Shown: positions 27,164 through 36,836, counted from the stretch's first letter. The stretch: DNA of 64,000 bases from Desulfitobacterium sp038181555 (GCF_038181555.1 NZ_JBBWUA010000004.1:194795-258794), one strand, 5' to 3'. The notes: generated by a model not told the origin, from the sequence alone. A program made the numbers and translations.

Positions 27164-28540
27164 ATGTCTATTGGTGTTGATACTCCGGCCCAAGGTAAGG
27201 GAGCGAATCCAGCTCAAGCTAGAAGACCGAATAACTATTTCGATGGCTTGCCGATAAGCAAAACTCATCTTTTTCTATTTATCCTAATCGTATGTTCTTA
27301 CTTTTTTGAGCAGCTAGATAACAATAACTTTGCCTTTATTGCCCCGGCAATTGTTAAGAACGGCTTTGTGCAACAGAATCAGATTGGTGTTATTACCGGT
27401 TATTACTTCATTGGTATGACTTTGGGTGGTTTCTTGGGCGGAATCATCTCGGACTTGATCGGTCGACGCAAAACCTTTCTTACGGCAATGTTGATCTTTT
27501 CCTCGATGTCCATTCTTAACGGATTAACCAATAATTTGGGTGTCTTCATTTTCTCCAGAGCGGCAACCGGTTTTGGTGTTTTCATGATGATGGTCACATC
27601 CATTGCTTATATCTCAGAAATGTCTCCCAGTGAAAGTCGTGGGAAATGGCAAAGCTTGACCGCTGCAGGGGGATTCTTGGCAATGCCCGCCATCGGTCTC
27701 ATTTCCAGAGCGATTATTCCGACTGGACCAGATGCCTATCGGCTCATTTTCTTCATCGGTGGATTTGGTTTTATCACCTTTTTCGTCGGTCTCAAATATC
27801 TCAAAGAATCTCCCCGTTGGTTGGTTTCCAAAGGTCGCGTAGCTGAAGCAGAAAAAGTGATTAAGGATCTGAGCGGTTATGATGTTGACCTGAGCGAAGT
27901 TGCCAAGAATCAACCGCCCAAGATTCGTGGTATTGATCAATTTATTGGCATGTTCAAAGGCAAATACCTAAAACGCTCACTTACCCTTCTCTTGTTCGGA
28001 ATACCTGCAAACATTGGTGCCTTCATTCTAGCAGTTTGGATTCCGACCCTAGCCGGTATGAGAGGGTTCACTATGGAACAAAGCCTAAATATCGGAGTTG
28101 CCTTTATGGCTGGTGCTCCGGTTGGCATGTTCGTTGCCTCCTTCTTCGCAGATAAGGGTGGACGTAAGATTCCTTTGTCGATAGGGCTACTTTTGACCGC
28201 ATGTACAGCAATGATTTATGCTTATTTCGGTAATCAGTATATGTTAGCCCTAATCATTGCCTTCACTCTAAATGCTTTTGGCATGGGCCAAGGATTTATT
28301 GCCATGGCTTATGTTCCCGAGCACTATCCGACCAAAATGCGCAATACCGCGGTCGGCACCATCAATGCTTTCCAGCGTTTGGCTGTTTCCTTCTCCCAGC
28401 CCTTTATCCCTATCTTTGCAGCAACCTTCGGGGTGAGCGCTCTCTTTCTCGGAATTTTTGCCCTTTATGCTTTTGCAGCGATAGTTGTATTCATCCTTGG
28501 TCAGCGGACAGGCGGGGTACCACTAGAACAAATCGAGTAA
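27164..28540 (+). CDS. MFS permease, aromatic-acid/sugar symporter type
   Basis: A 458-residue 12-helix transporter with DLIGRRKTFL in loop 2-3, DKGGRKIPLS in the second half, and KESPRWLVSKGRVAEAEKVI after helix 6. An N-terminal hydrophilic extension of about 30 residues precedes helix 1. The neighbouring ASST-family gene suggests uptake or export of a phenolic compound or its sulfate ester, but this is inference only. RBS AAAGGGAG. Related in type to, but distinct from, the permease at 17593. Confidence 0.9.
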   Translation: MSIGVDTPAQGKGANPAQARRPNNYFDGLPISKTHLFLFILIVCSYFFEQLDNNNFAFIAPAIVKNGFVQQNQIGVITGYYFIGMTLGGFLGGIISDLIGRRKTFLTAMLIFSSMSILNGLTNNLGVFIFSRAATGFGVFMMMVTSIAYISEMSPSESRGKWQSLTAAGGFLAMPAIGLISRAIIPTGPDAYRLIFFIGGFGFITFFVGLKYLKESPRWLVSKGRVAEAEKVIKDLSGYDVDLSEVAKNQPPKIRGIDQFIGMFKGKYLKRSLTLLLFGIPANIGAFILAVWIPTLAGMRGFTMEQSLNIGVAFMAGAPVGMFVASFFADKGGRKIPLSIGLLLTACTAMIYAYFGNQYMLALIIAFTLNAFGMGQGFIAMAYVPEHYPTKMRNTAVGTINAFQRLAVSFSQPFIPIFAATFGVSALFLGIFALYAFAAIVVFILGQRTGGVPLEQIE

Positions 28541-28615
28541 GCGAGCAGGTGGCTATGCATTACCTATTAAACCGATCTCGCGTAACAATGTACAAAAACT
28601 GATCACGAAATGACA

Positions 28616-28657
28616 TGGGGCCGTTCCCTACAAGCTCAATTGTAGGGAACGGTCCCA
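28616..28657. repeat. Hairpin repeat, right flank of inserted cassette
   Basis: TGGGGCCGTTCCCTACAA pairs with TTGTAGGGAACGGTCCCA with one wobble; CAGTGCTGTTTTGCTTC follows. The stem and tail closely match the repeat at 24589-24640 (common CGTTCCCTAC, GGAACGG.CCC and GTGCT..TTTG.TTC). It lies downstream of the MFS gene. Confidence 0.8.
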
Positions 28658-28703
28658 GTGCTGTTTTGCTTCGGAATGCAGGTGAATTATTCTTGAAAAA
28701 GTA

Positions 28704-28732
28704 TTGCCAGAATACAATGAGATTGCTATAAT
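28704..28732 (+). promoter_or_regulatory. hisG: Promoter of hisG
   Basis: TTGCCA (28704-28709), 17 bases, TATAAT (28727-28732). It gives hisG its own promoter downstream of the inserted cassette; the start point near 28739 lies just before the HisR-like site. Confidence 0.75.
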
Positions 28733-28747
28733 AACTGTATTACTCTA

Positions 28748-28769
28748 ATACTTTAACTAAGTAAAGCGC
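28748..28769. promoter_or_regulatory. Second HisR/YerC-type site, before hisG
   Basis: ATACTTTAA followed by CTAAGTAAAGCGC matches the perfect palindrome at 23041-23062 in 16 of 22 positions, including the left half ATACTTTAA and the right-half TAAAG. It sits immediately downstream of the predicted hisG start point, a typical repressor position. Confidence 0.55.
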
Positions 28770-28843
28770 AATAAAGATGTTGCACGTTGCAATTATTTTG
28801 TAGTCATAGCTAATACTATAGAAAATTGAGGAGATGAGAGAGT

Positions 28844-29503
28844 GTGGCTCGTAAATTCTTAACCATCGCTCTGCCAAAGGGTAAGTTATTAATTGACTCC
28901 CTAGAAGCCCTGACTAAGATTGGGATTGATTGCGAGGATGTCAGTGAAGCCTCGCGAAAATTAGTATTTCCTTTGGAGAAGTCCCAAGCCCAGATTATTA
29001 TTTGCCGTCCCACAGATATACCGACCTTTGTGGAATACGGAGCAGCGGATGTTGGTTTTGTCGGGAAGGATACCCTCTTAGAGGAAAACAAAGATGTTGT
29101 GGAGCTCTTAGATCTCGGTTTTGGCTATTGCCGTTTTGTGGTAGCCATGCCGGAAGAAAAGGTTCCCCCTCTCCTTCCAGAGGGGACCTATGATTTAAGT
29201 GCCTTAAACCATCAGAGAGTGGCAACGAAGTTTCCTCGGGTAGCAGAAGAGTTTTTTCGGCAGCAGGGGATGCAGGTGCTTCCCATTAAACTGCATGGTA
29301 ATATTGAATTAGCTCCACGAGTAGGACTTTCTGAAATGATCGTGGATATTGTTTCTACGGGGACCACCTTAAAGCAAAACAAGCTGGTGGAAGTAGCACC
29401 CATCCTCGAAGCGACGACAAGATTGATCGCCAATCGGGTTGCTTACCGGATGAAATATGAACGGATTAATGAACTGACGGAAAAGCTTCGTCAGATTGTC
29501 TGA
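28844..29503 (+). CDS. hisG: ATP phosphoribosyltransferase, short form
   Basis: A 219-residue catalytic subunit without the C-terminal regulatory domain, hence dependent on HisZ. It has [13 protein letters not shown] at the N-terminus and the PRPP loop [16 protein letters not shown] near residue 165. It starts with GTG after GAGGAGATGAGAG. First gene of the second his segment. Confidence 0.96.
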   Translation: MARKFLTIALPKGKLLIDSLEALTKIGIDCEDVSEASRKLVFPLEKSQAQIIICRPTDIPTFVEYGAADVGFVGKDTLLEENKDVVELLDLGFGYCRFVVAMPEEKVPPLLPEGTYDLSALNHQRVATKFPRVAEEFFRQQGMQVLPIKLHGNIELAPRVGLSEMIVDIVSTGTTLKQNKLVEVAPILEATTRLIANRVAYRMKYERINELTEKLRQIV

Positions 29504-29634
29504 GAAATAGCGATATGTGAGGCCTAATACAAACAAGTTCGAGAGACGTGTTTCTTAATTGGTTAATTTACATGGTTTTTTGATGGAGTCTTACATGGGG
29601 TCTTTGATGGAGTCTTTGATGGAGGTATGGGTTC

Positions 29635-30915
29635 ATGGATATTAAAACTCTCGAGGGATTGGATTTATCTACTCTCACCCGTAAGTCTTATGGTAATGAG
29701 GAATTAATGGAACAAAGTGTGGCTGAGATCATTGCAAGAGTGCGCACGGACGGGGATTCAGCCCTTTACGCTTTAACTGAAAAATATGATGGAGTGGATC
29801 TGCATTCGCTTGGCCTGCGAGTTCGCGAAGAAGAAATTACTCAAGCCTACTCTTTGGTTGATGAAAAATTTATCGAAGCTATTCACCTTGCCAAGGAAAA
29901 TATAGCAGCCTTTCATGAGAAACAAAAACGCATTTCTTGGCTTGACCCAAAGGAGGACGGAAGTATCCTCGGGCAGCTTTTGCTTCCCCTTAAGCGAGTG
30001 GGCGTCTATGTTCCGGGAGGAACGGCCGCCTATCCTTCCTCGGTATTAATGAATGCGGTGCCGGCCGTGGTCGCCGGGGTGGAGGAGATCGTGATGGTGA
30101 GTCCACCTCGCAAGGATGGCACCCTTTTGCCGGAGGTTTTAGTAGCTGCAGCCGAGGCCGGAGTCACCGAGATTTACAAAGTTGGCGGAGCCCAAGCTAT
30201 TGCGGCCTTGGCCTTCGGTACTGGGGAAATTGCTTCGGTGGATAAAGTCACCGGTCCCGGCAATATCTATGTCACCTTGGCCAAAAAGCAGGTCTTTGGT
30301 ACGGTGGATATTGATATGTTAGCAGGACCCAGCGAGATTTTGATTTTAGCAGACGACTCCGCTAGAGCGGAGGAGCTTGCTGCAGATTTGCTCTCGCAGG
30401 CTGAACACGACCCCTTAGCCTCCTCCATTTTGGTTTCCCCTGATCAACAATTATTGGAGAAAACTGTAGCCGAGGTGGAGCGGCAGCTACAAGACCTACC
30501 TAGGCAAGAGATTGCTAGAGCTTCCTGGGAAACCTATGGGGCAGCTATTCTCGTCAAGGACTTAGCAGAGGGAATGGTCTTAGCAAACCAAGTCGCTCCG
30601 GAACACTTCGAATTGGTGGTGCGGGAACCGTATAGCTGGTTGGGCAGGGTAAGAAATGCTGGGGCAGTATTTCTGGGACGATTCTCGCCGGAACCGGTCG
30701 GCGATTACTTTGCTGGACCAAACCATGTCCTGCCCACGGGGGGGACAGCTCGTTTTTACTCTCCCTTAAACGTAGATACCTTTATGAAAAAAGTCAGTGT
30801 AATTAGCTATTCTGAGAAAGCTTTGCAGCGAGATGGCAAGCATATCGCCCATCTAGCGCGTAAAGAGGGGCTTGAGGCACATGCTCGGGCTGTGGAGGTA
30901 AGAAAACTATGGTAG
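29635..30915 (+). CDS. hisD: Histidinol dehydrogenase
   Basis: A 426-residue enzyme oxidising L-histidinol to histidine in two NAD+ steps. GPGNIYVTLAKKQVFG and DMLAGPSEILI are present near residues 203-232, SQAEHDPLA with Zn-ligand residues near 257, and GPNHVLPTGGTARF near 362. RBS GGAGG 9 bases before ATG. It overlaps hisC by 7 bases. Confidence 0.97.
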   Translation: MDIKTLEGLDLSTLTRKSYGNEELMEQSVAEIIARVRTDGDSALYALTEKYDGVDLHSLGLRVREEEITQAYSLVDEKFIEAIHLAKENIAAFHEKQKRISWLDPKEDGSILGQLLLPLKRVGVYVPGGTAAYPSSVLMNAVPAVVAGVEEIVMVSPPRKDGTLLPEVLVAAAEAGVTEIYKVGGAQAIAALAFGTGEIASVDKVTGPGNIYVTLAKKQVFGTVDIDMLAGPSEILILADDSARAEELAADLLSQAEHDPLASSILVSPDQQLLEKTVAEVERQLQDLPRQEIARASWETYGAAILVKDLAEGMVLANQVAPEHFELVVREPYSWLGRVRNAGAVFLGRFSPEPVGDYFAGPNHVLPTGGTARFYSPLNVDTFMKKVSVISYSEKALQRDGKHIAHLARKEGLEAHARAVEVRKLW

Positions 30916-32018
30916 ATGAAGTGCGACCTGGTTTAGAAAAAGTGCCAGCAGCGAATTTTCTTAAGCCTCAGATTCAAACTCTGAAAGCTTATGAAAGCAA
31001 AGCCATTCCCGGATGCGTTCGTTTGGATGCCAATGAAAACCCACTGCCTTGGCCTAAAGGAATGAGGGAGGAGTTATTTGCTTCACCTTTCATACTCAAC
31101 CGCTACCCGGATGGGGAAGCTCGTGAGCTTAGACAAACTATTTCGCAGTATACTGGAGTCCCTGTGGAGGGGATTATAGCAGGGAATGGTTCGGACGAGC
31201 TAATTCAATTAATTATGACTACCTTCGGAGGAGAGAAGCGAGCAGTAATTTATCATCCTCCCACCTTTAGTATGTATGGGGCAGCCGCACAAGTCACAGG
31301 CACGGACACCATCGAAGTTCCCCTTTTCCTTGCAGAGAACGGCAGAGATTTCTGCTTGGATGTGGAAGGGATTCTTGAAGCAGCAGCCCAATCTAGAGTT
31401 CATATGATCATTCTCTGTAATCCCAATAACCCTACGGGGACCCTTTTTCCTCGTGAAGATATCTTAAGGATTGTCAAGGAATCACAGAAAATAGTCATTG
31501 TGGATGAAGCTTATGGGGAGTTTGCCGGGGAAAGCGTTGTGGACCAGATTCCTAATTTCCCGAATCTTTTGGTGATGAAAACTTATTCTAAGCTATTTGC
31601 CATGGCAGCCCTGCGGTTGGGTTATCTTCTCGGGCAAGCTTCAACCATCGAGTTGCTCAACCGAGCACGTCAGCCCTTTAATGTGAACAGCTTTACCCAA
31701 AAAGCAGGGGTTGTTGCCTTTAATTATGTTGAGGATTATCGGGCGCAAGGGTGTCTCTTGATTAATGAGATGGATAAAATTGTTGAGGCGCTAAAATCCC
31801 TACCCCAAGTCACAGTCTTTGCTACTCGGGCCAACTTTGTTCTTTTCCAACCGGAAAGCCCGGAACAAGTCTATGCTCAGTTGATTGAGCGAGGATTTCT
31901 GATTCGTAATATGGGGAAGCTCCCGGTGATTGGTAAGGCACTGCGTTTGAGCGCAGGACTACCTGAGGAAAACACAAGATTAATAAGTGTGCTACAGGAG
32001 ATTCTTGGAGGAGAGTGA
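30909..32018 (+). CDS. hisC: Histidinol-phosphate aminotransferase
   Basis: A 369-residue class II-type PLP aminotransferase. It has LDANENPLPWP, GNGSDELIQL, CNPNNPTGTLF, VDEAYGEF and the PLP-lysine motif KTYSKLFAMAALRLGY near residue 222. Translation is coupled to hisD by overlap. Confidence 0.97.
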   Translation: MVDEVRPGLEKVPAANFLKPQIQTLKAYESKAIPGCVRLDANENPLPWPKGMREELFASPFILNRYPDGEARELRQTISQYTGVPVEGIIAGNGSDELIQLIMTTFGGEKRAVIYHPPTFSMYGAAAQVTGTDTIEVPLFLAENGRDFCLDVEGILEAAAQSRVHMIILCNPNNPTGTLFPREDILRIVKESQKIVIVDEAYGEFAGESVVDQIPNFPNLLVMKTYSKLFAMAALRLGYLLGQASTIELLNRARQPFNVNSFTQKAGVVAFNYVEDYRAQGCLLINEMDKIVEALKSLPQVTVFATRANFVLFQPESPEQVYAQLIERGFLIRNMGKLPVIGKALRLSAGLPEENTRLISVLQEILGGE

Positions 32019-32028
32019 GGAGTTTTAT

Positions 32029-32613
32029 ATGCGTGAAGCATTAATTGAACGAAACACCAAAGAAACGAGCATAAGAATTAAGCTCAACCTGGATGGTGGA
32101 GGGGAAGCTCGGATCAATACAGGAATCGGGTTCTTTGATCATATGTTGGAGGCCATGGCTAGGTTTGGGTATCTGGATCTGGAAGTAGAAGCTCAAGGGG
32201 ATCTTCAGGTAGATGCTCACCATACCGTTGAAGACTGTGGAATTGTATTTGGACAAGCGCTACGGGAAGCCTTAGGAGACCGACGGGGAATTGAGCGGGT
32301 CGGTGATACGTTTCTGCCGATGGATGAGGCTTTAGTTCAAGTGGCCCTGGATCTTTCTAATCGCCCTTATCTTGTCTGGGAAGTGGATTGCTCTGAGGGA
32401 ATGGTTGGGGAATTCCCCGTGGAAATGGCCGAGGAATTCTTTCGGGCAGTAGCTGTTCAGGCCGGACTGACCTTGCATATGCGCCAGATTTCTGGGAAGA
32501 ACCGTCATCATATTCTTGAGGCTACATTTAAAGGATTTGGACGAGCACTGGGATTGGCTGTTCGTGAGAATCCGCGTTTTCAGGGAGTATTATCCACCAA
32601 AGGAGTTCTATAA
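32029..32613 (+). CDS. hisB: Imidazoleglycerol-phosphate dehydratase
   Basis: A 194-residue monofunctional IGPD. Mn-binding motifs FFDHMLEAMARF and DAHHTVEDCGI occur in the first half and the repeat KNRHHILEATFKGFGRAL in the second. ATG 32029 is preceded by GAGGAG; the longer frame from 31987 runs back into hisC without a ribosome site. Confidence 0.97.
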   Translation: MREALIERNTKETSIRIKLNLDGGGEARINTGIGFFDHMLEAMARFGYLDLEVEAQGDLQVDAHHTVEDCGIVFGQALREALGDRRGIERVGDTFLPMDEALVQVALDLSNRPYLVWEVDCSEGMVGEFPVEMAEEFFRAVAVQAGLTLHMRQISGKNRHHILEATFKGFGRALGLAVRENPRFQGVLSTKGVL

Positions 32614-32625
32614 GGGGGATTTTTC

Positions 32626-33255
32626 TTGATAGGAATCATTGATTATGACCGCGGTAATTTGCGGAGCGTTGAAAAAGCCCTCCTGAAGTTAGGTTATTCA
32701 GCGAGAATTCTCGAGTCGCCCCATGAATTGACTGAAATGAAAGGCATTATTCTGCCTGGAGTCGGAGCTTTTGCTGATGCCATGACAGCTCTTGAAGAAA
32801 AAGGGTGGGTTCAGCCTTTGCTCCATTATGCCCAATCAGGGAAGCCTTTTCTTGGTATCTGTCTTGGTATGCAGGTGCTTTTTGAAGTGGGTGAAGAGCA
32901 CGGCGAACATCAAGGTTTAGGCCTTTTGCCCGGTCGAGTGGTGAAGTTCCCCGCTGGACGCAAAATACCACATATGGGCTGGAATACCCTTCATCAAGAA
33001 AAATCTTGCCTTCTTCTCGAAGGAATTCCTGATGAAGTGTACTTTTACTTTGTTCATTCTTACTATGCCTTAACGGTTGATTATGATTACATCGTGGGAA
33101 CCAGCGATTATGGAGTGAAATTTCCCGCTCTCGTGGGGCGAGATAATATCTGGGGAGCCCAATTCCACCCGGAAAAATCCAGCCCTTGGGGACTTAAATT
33201 ATTAGAGAATTTCGGAAGGTGGGTGCATGGGGATGCGGATATTTCCGGCGATTGA
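32626..33255 (+). CDS. hisH: Imidazole glycerol phosphate synthase, glutaminase subunit
   Basis: A 209-residue class I glutaminase. Nucleophile Cys in FLGICLGMQVLF near residue 84, and His/Glu in QFHPEKSS near 185. It supplies ammonia to HisF. Starts with TTG after AAGGGGGA; overlaps hisA by 29 bases. Confidence 0.97.
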   Translation: MIGIIDYDRGNLRSVEKALLKLGYSARILESPHELTEMKGIILPGVGAFADAMTALEEKGWVQPLLHYAQSGKPFLGICLGMQVLFEVGEEHGEHQGLGLLPGRVVKFPAGRKIPHMGWNTLHQEKSCLLLEGIPDEVYFYFVHSYYALTVDYDYIVGTSDYGVKFPALVGRDNIWGAQFHPEKSSPWGLKLLENFGRWVHGDADISGD

Positions 33256-34024
33256 TCTCAAGGGAGGGAAAGCCGTACGCCTTCTGCAGGGCCGTATGGA
33301 GGATGCGACGGTCTACGCTGAAAACCCAGTAGAAGTGGCACGTGATTTTAAAGCTCAAGGGGCAGATTCTCTGCACGTGGTGGATTTAGATGGGGCTTTT
33401 GCCGGCCAGCCCGTTAATGATGCCACCATCCGCCAACTTATTCAGTCCTCGGGACTTAAGGTTCAAGTAGGGGGCGGGATTCGCTCCTTGGAGAGAATAG
33501 AAGAGCTCCTCAATTTAGGGGTTGAACGGGTGATTCTCGGCACCGTAGCTGTGCGCGACCCGGAGCTGGTGCAGGAAGCTGTTGCTCGTTTTGGTGAAGC
33601 TATTGTAGTTGGAATTGATGCTAAGAAGGGACAAGTAGCTGTCCAAGGCTGGGCGGAAAAGTCGGAGATGATGGCCTTAGAGTTAGCTTTAAAAATGAAA
33701 GATGTTGGTGTTAAGCACCTAGTCTTTACGGATATCTCACGAGATGGGATGCTTCAAGGTCCCAACATTCAAAGTACTGTGGAATTAGCCCGAGAAAGCG
33801 GTTTGCAGGTTGTTGCTTCAGGTGGAGTATCCAACATCAAAGATATTATCCTTCTTCAAAAAGAGGTTAATCTAGGAGCGTCCATCGAAGGAGTCATTAT
33901 CGGCAAGGCGCTCTATACCGGTGCAATTACTTTGTCGGCTGCCTTGGCAGTTACAGCTTCCGTTAGTGACTTATCCGGCGGTAAGATAGATCTTGAAAAA
34001 GACAGGGAGGGAGATGGATGTTAG
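33227..34024 (+). CDS. hisA: ProFAR isomerase
   Basis: A 265-residue TIM barrel with the N-terminal [32 protein letters not shown] and the second-half [15 protein letters not shown] and [11 protein letters not shown]. Slightly longer than the usual ~245 residues because of a polar C-terminal tail ([18 protein letters not shown]). ATG 33227 or 33233 could be the start; both lie inside hisH. Confidence 0.96.
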   Translation: MGMRIFPAIDLKGGKAVRLLQGRMEDATVYAENPVEVARDFKAQGADSLHVVDLDGAFAGQPVNDATIRQLIQSSGLKVQVGGGIRSLERIEELLNLGVERVILGTVAVRDPELVQEAVARFGEAIVVGIDAKKGQVAVQGWAEKSEMMALELALKMKDVGVKHLVFTDISRDGMLQGPNIQSTVELARESGLQVVASGGVSNIKDIILLQKEVNLGASIEGVIIGKALYTGAITLSAALAVTASVSDLSGGKIDLEKDREGDGC

Positions 34025-34779
34025 CGAAGCGAATCATCCCCTGTCTGGATGTTCATGAAGGAAGAGTGGTCAAAGGGACCAACTTTGTGAACCTTCGTGA
34101 TGCCGGTGACCCAGTCGAGCTAGCGGCGCTTTATGATCAAGAAGGAGCCGATGAACTGGTTTTTCTTGATATTTCCGCTTCGTCGGAAGGCCGCGAAACC
34201 ATGGTAGAGGTGGTCCGCCGAACTGCCGAAAAGGTGTTTATCCCCTTTACCATTGGGGGAGGACTGCGCACTACTCAAGATATTCGCAAGATGTTGCGTG
34301 CCGGTGCCGATAAAGTATCACTGAACACCTCGGCAGTTCAGAACCCCAGTTTGATTGAGGAAGGTGCGCATGCTTTTGGTAGTCAGTGTATTGTCGTGGC
34401 CATCGATGCTCGCCAGACAAGTCAGGGTACTTGGGAGGTCTATATCCATGGCGGACGGACCCCAACCGGCAAAGATGTTTTGCAGTGGGCTGAAGAAGTA
34501 GAGCGTTTAGGTGCGGGAGAGATTTTACTGACCTCCATGGATCGGGACGGCACCAAAAACGGTTATGATCTTGAGTTGACACGTGCTGTAAGTCGAGCGG
34601 TTTCCTTACCTGTGATTGCCAGCGGGGGGGTAGGAACCCTAGAGCATTTAGCAGAGGGACTAACAACCGGAGAGGCCGATGCGGTCCTCGCCGCCTCGAT
34701 ATTCCATTACCGGGAATACAGCATCGCGGAGGCCAAGGCCTATCTTAAAGCCCGAGGAATCCCAGTGCGAAATTCTTGA
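34018..34779 (+). CDS. hisF: Imidazole glycerol phosphate synthase, cyclase subunit
   Basis: A 253-residue TIM barrel. N-terminal [16 protein letters not shown] with the catalytic Asp, [28 protein letters not shown] with the second Asp, and [11 protein letters not shown]. Its start overlaps the hisA stop. Confidence 0.97.
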   Translation: MLAKRIIPCLDVHEGRVVKGTNFVNLRDAGDPVELAALYDQEGADELVFLDISASSEGRETMVEVVRRTAEKVFIPFTIGGGLRTTQDIRKMLRAGADKVSLNTSAVQNPSLIEEGAHAFGSQCIVVAIDARQTSQGTWEVYIHGGRTPTGKDVLQWAEEVERLGAGEILLTSMDRDGTKNGYDLELTRAVSRAVSLPVIASGGVGTLEHLAEGLTTGEADAVLAASIFHYREYSIAEAKAYLKARGIPVRNS

Positions 34780-34820
34780 AGGGAAACATAATTATGAAAG
34801 CAATAAGAGGTGGAATTCCT

Positions 34821-35501
34821 ATGACTACAGAGAATCCGGAAAAATCAACAGTTGTGATTCCGGAGGGAATCCGATGGAATCATGATGGTCTGATACCTGC
34901 GATCGTGCAGGATGCACATACTCAAAAAGTGTTAATGTTGGCCTATATGAACGAGGAAGCACTGCGCTTGACCTTGAAGGAAAACAAGGCTTGGTATTAT
35001 AGCCGGAGCCGCCAATCCCTTTGGCTGAAAGGGGAGACCTCAGGCAATTTCCAAAAGGTCGTGGATCTCCGCTTTGACTGTGATCAAGATACGATTCTAT
35101 TGACAGTGGAGCAAACAGGTGTAGCCTGTCATGAAGACTATTATTCATGCTTCCATTATGCCGCCCAAGGGAGGGAGTTTGTGCCGCTTGGTGAGCCTCA
35201 AGAAATTCCCACCCTCCCCTTAGGGAGAACCCTTGAGCTACTGGCTGAAGTGATCCATTCACGCAATTTAGAGCGTCCGGAAGGAGCTTATACGACCTAT
35301 TTGTTTGAAAAGGGCATTGACAAGATTTTGAAAAAGGTGGGCGAGGAAAGCGCGGAAACAATCATTGCGGCCAAGAATTCCTCAGTGGAGGAGATTCGCT
35401 ATGAAGTATCCGATCTTTTTTATCATCTCTTAGTCATGCTTGAAGAGCGTGGAGTAACGCTCCAGGAAATTTCACAAGAATTACTTGCCCGAAAAAAATA
35501 A
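34821..35501 (+). CDS. hisI: Bifunctional phosphoribosyl-AMP cyclohydrolase / PRA-PH
   Basis: A 226-residue HisIE fusion. The cyclohydrolase half has [27 protein letters not shown] and the Zn motif DCDQDT with Cys in [12 protein letters not shown]. The C-terminal pyrophosphohydrolase half has [15 protein letters not shown]. The frame is open back to 34776, but AGAGGTGG before ATG 34821 decides the start. Last gene of the his operon, followed by a terminator. Confidence 0.96.
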   Translation: MTTENPEKSTVVIPEGIRWNHDGLIPAIVQDAHTQKVLMLAYMNEEALRLTLKENKAWYYSRSRQSLWLKGETSGNFQKVVDLRFDCDQDTILLTVEQTGVACHEDYYSCFHYAAQGREFVPLGEPQEIPTLPLGRTLELLAEVIHSRNLERPEGAYTTYLFEKGIDKILKKVGEESAETIIAAKNSSVEEIRYEVSDLFYHLLVMLEERGVTLQEISQELLARKK

Positions 35502-35516
35502 AGTGTGGATAATGAA

Positions 35517-35562
35517 CCTAGCGCGAGAATGTCAAAATTAGCTCTCCCGCTAGGATTTTTTT
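35517..35562 (+). terminator. Terminator of the his operon
   Basis: CCTAGCGCGAGA pairs with TCTCCCGCTAGG (35543-35554) and is followed by A and seven T's. Confidence 0.85.
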
Positions 35563-35596
35563 CATACCATAGTGAACACAATCTAAGGTAAGCTAT

Positions 35597-35624
35597 TTGA
35601 TTCTCAAGTTGGGTATGGTATTAT
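35597..35624 (+). promoter_or_regulatory. Candidate promoter of the flavin locus
   Basis: TTGATT (35597-35602), 16 bases, TATTAT (35619-35624), about 90 bases before the first ApbE gene and after the his terminator. Confidence 0.45.
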
Positions 35625-35711
35625 TTGTAGAGAAAATAAGGATTATGATGGTTTTATGCTAGCCACCTTAAACTGTGTCATCGGTTAGAGCATGGTCAGA
35701 AGATAAAGGAG

Positions 35712-36797
35712 ATGGATTTGTTGATTAACATCAAGGAGCAGACGAAAAAAAGAGTGGCCTCAATCGCGATCGTCTTATTGTCCGTCGGATTACTGGCGGG
35801 TTGTAATGGGCAAGCTGTACAGAAAGAAGCTCCCGAAGCTTTTGAAGCCAGTGGCTTTGCCATGGGAACGATTATCAGCCAAAGAGTATTTGGGGCTGAT
35901 GGACAGGCTGCCATCGATGAGACGACGGAAAAATTGAATAGTCTTGAAGCGCTATTAACCTTCAACGCACCTGGTGGCGATGTGAATAAGCTTAATGAAA
36001 ATGCCGGTAAGCAAAGCGTGAATTTAGATCCAGAGACCTTAACTATCATTAATAAGTCCCTAGAAGTTGCCAAGCTCAGCGGAGGAGCTTTTGATGTGAC
36101 CATCGGTCCTATCGTAAAAAGTTGGGGAATCGGCTCTGCGGGAGAGAGGATACCGTCCGAAGCAGAATTACAGAAGTTACTTCCTTTGGTGAATTATCAG
36201 GATTTAATCATTGCAGGAAATACAGGCTATTTAAAAAACGAGGGCCAAGAGGTGGATTTAGGTGGCATTGCTAAAGGATATGCCGGAGATGTCGCTGTGG
36301 AAATCTACAAGAAGCATGGTGTCGAATCGGCCTTCATTAATTTAGGCGGAAATGTTGTTACCATGGGAAGTAAGCCGGATGGTTCTCCCTGGCGGGTGGG
36401 GGTCCGTAATCCTCGACCCAGTAGCGCCGAGAACGGAGAACTTGTAGGCATGATTGAGGTAATCGATAAGGCTGTGGTGACTGCCGGGGATGACCAACGC
36501 TTTTTTGAAGAAGGCGGAATCCGTTATCACCATATACTCAATCCCCACACAGGCTATCCGGCCCAATCCGATCTCATGAGTGTCACCTTAATTACAGATT
36601 CTTCTTTGGAAGCGGATGCTTTGGATACTGCAGCTTTTATCTTAGGTTTAGAAAAGGGAAGAGCCATGCTTGAGCAGTATGGTGGGGTGGAAGCGATCTT
36701 TATTACTACAGATAAGAAAATTTATGTTACTAAGGGCATCAAGGATAGCTTTGAATTCAATGACGCGAGCAAGGAATACGAGTACGTAAAAGAATAG
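35712..36797 (+). CDS. apbE: FAD:protein FMN transferase lipoprotein (ApbE), copy 1
   Basis: A 361-residue exported ApbE that attaches FMN to Ser/Thr of flavin-carrier proteins outside the cytoplasmic membrane. Signal IAIVLLSVGLLAGC gives a lipobox near residue 33. Family motifs FAMGTIIS, VDLGGIAKGYAGD, NLGGNV and HHILNPHTGYPA are present. AAAGGAG abuts the ATG at 35712, so TTG at 35718 or 35721 may be the real start. Together with copy 2 (40129-41226) it brackets the FMN-binding lipoprotein, its likely substrate. Confidence 0.93.
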   Translation: MDLLINIKEQTKKRVASIAIVLLSVGLLAGCNGQAVQKEAPEAFEASGFAMGTIISQRVFGADGQAAIDETTEKLNSLEALLTFNAPGGDVNKLNENAGKQSVNLDPETLTIINKSLEVAKLSGGAFDVTIGPIVKSWGIGSAGERIPSEAELQKLLPLVNYQDLIIAGNTGYLKNEGQEVDLGGIAKGYAGDVAVEIYKKHGVESAFINLGGNVVTMGSKPDGSPWRVGVRNPRPSSAENGELVGMIEVIDKAVVTAGDDQRFFEEGGIRYHHILNPHTGYPAQSDLMSVTLITDSSLEADALDTAAFILGLEKGRAMLEQYGGVEAIFITTDKKIYVTKGIKDSFEFNDASKEYEYVKE

Positions 36798-36836
36798 AAC
36801 CTATTGAACAGTGGATATAGGGGATTGGAGACATCG

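Noticed and set aside
26750..27268. A 172-codon minus-strand frame
   Set aside because: It is antisense to the ASST-family gene and the MFS start, with no ribosome site or recognisable domain.
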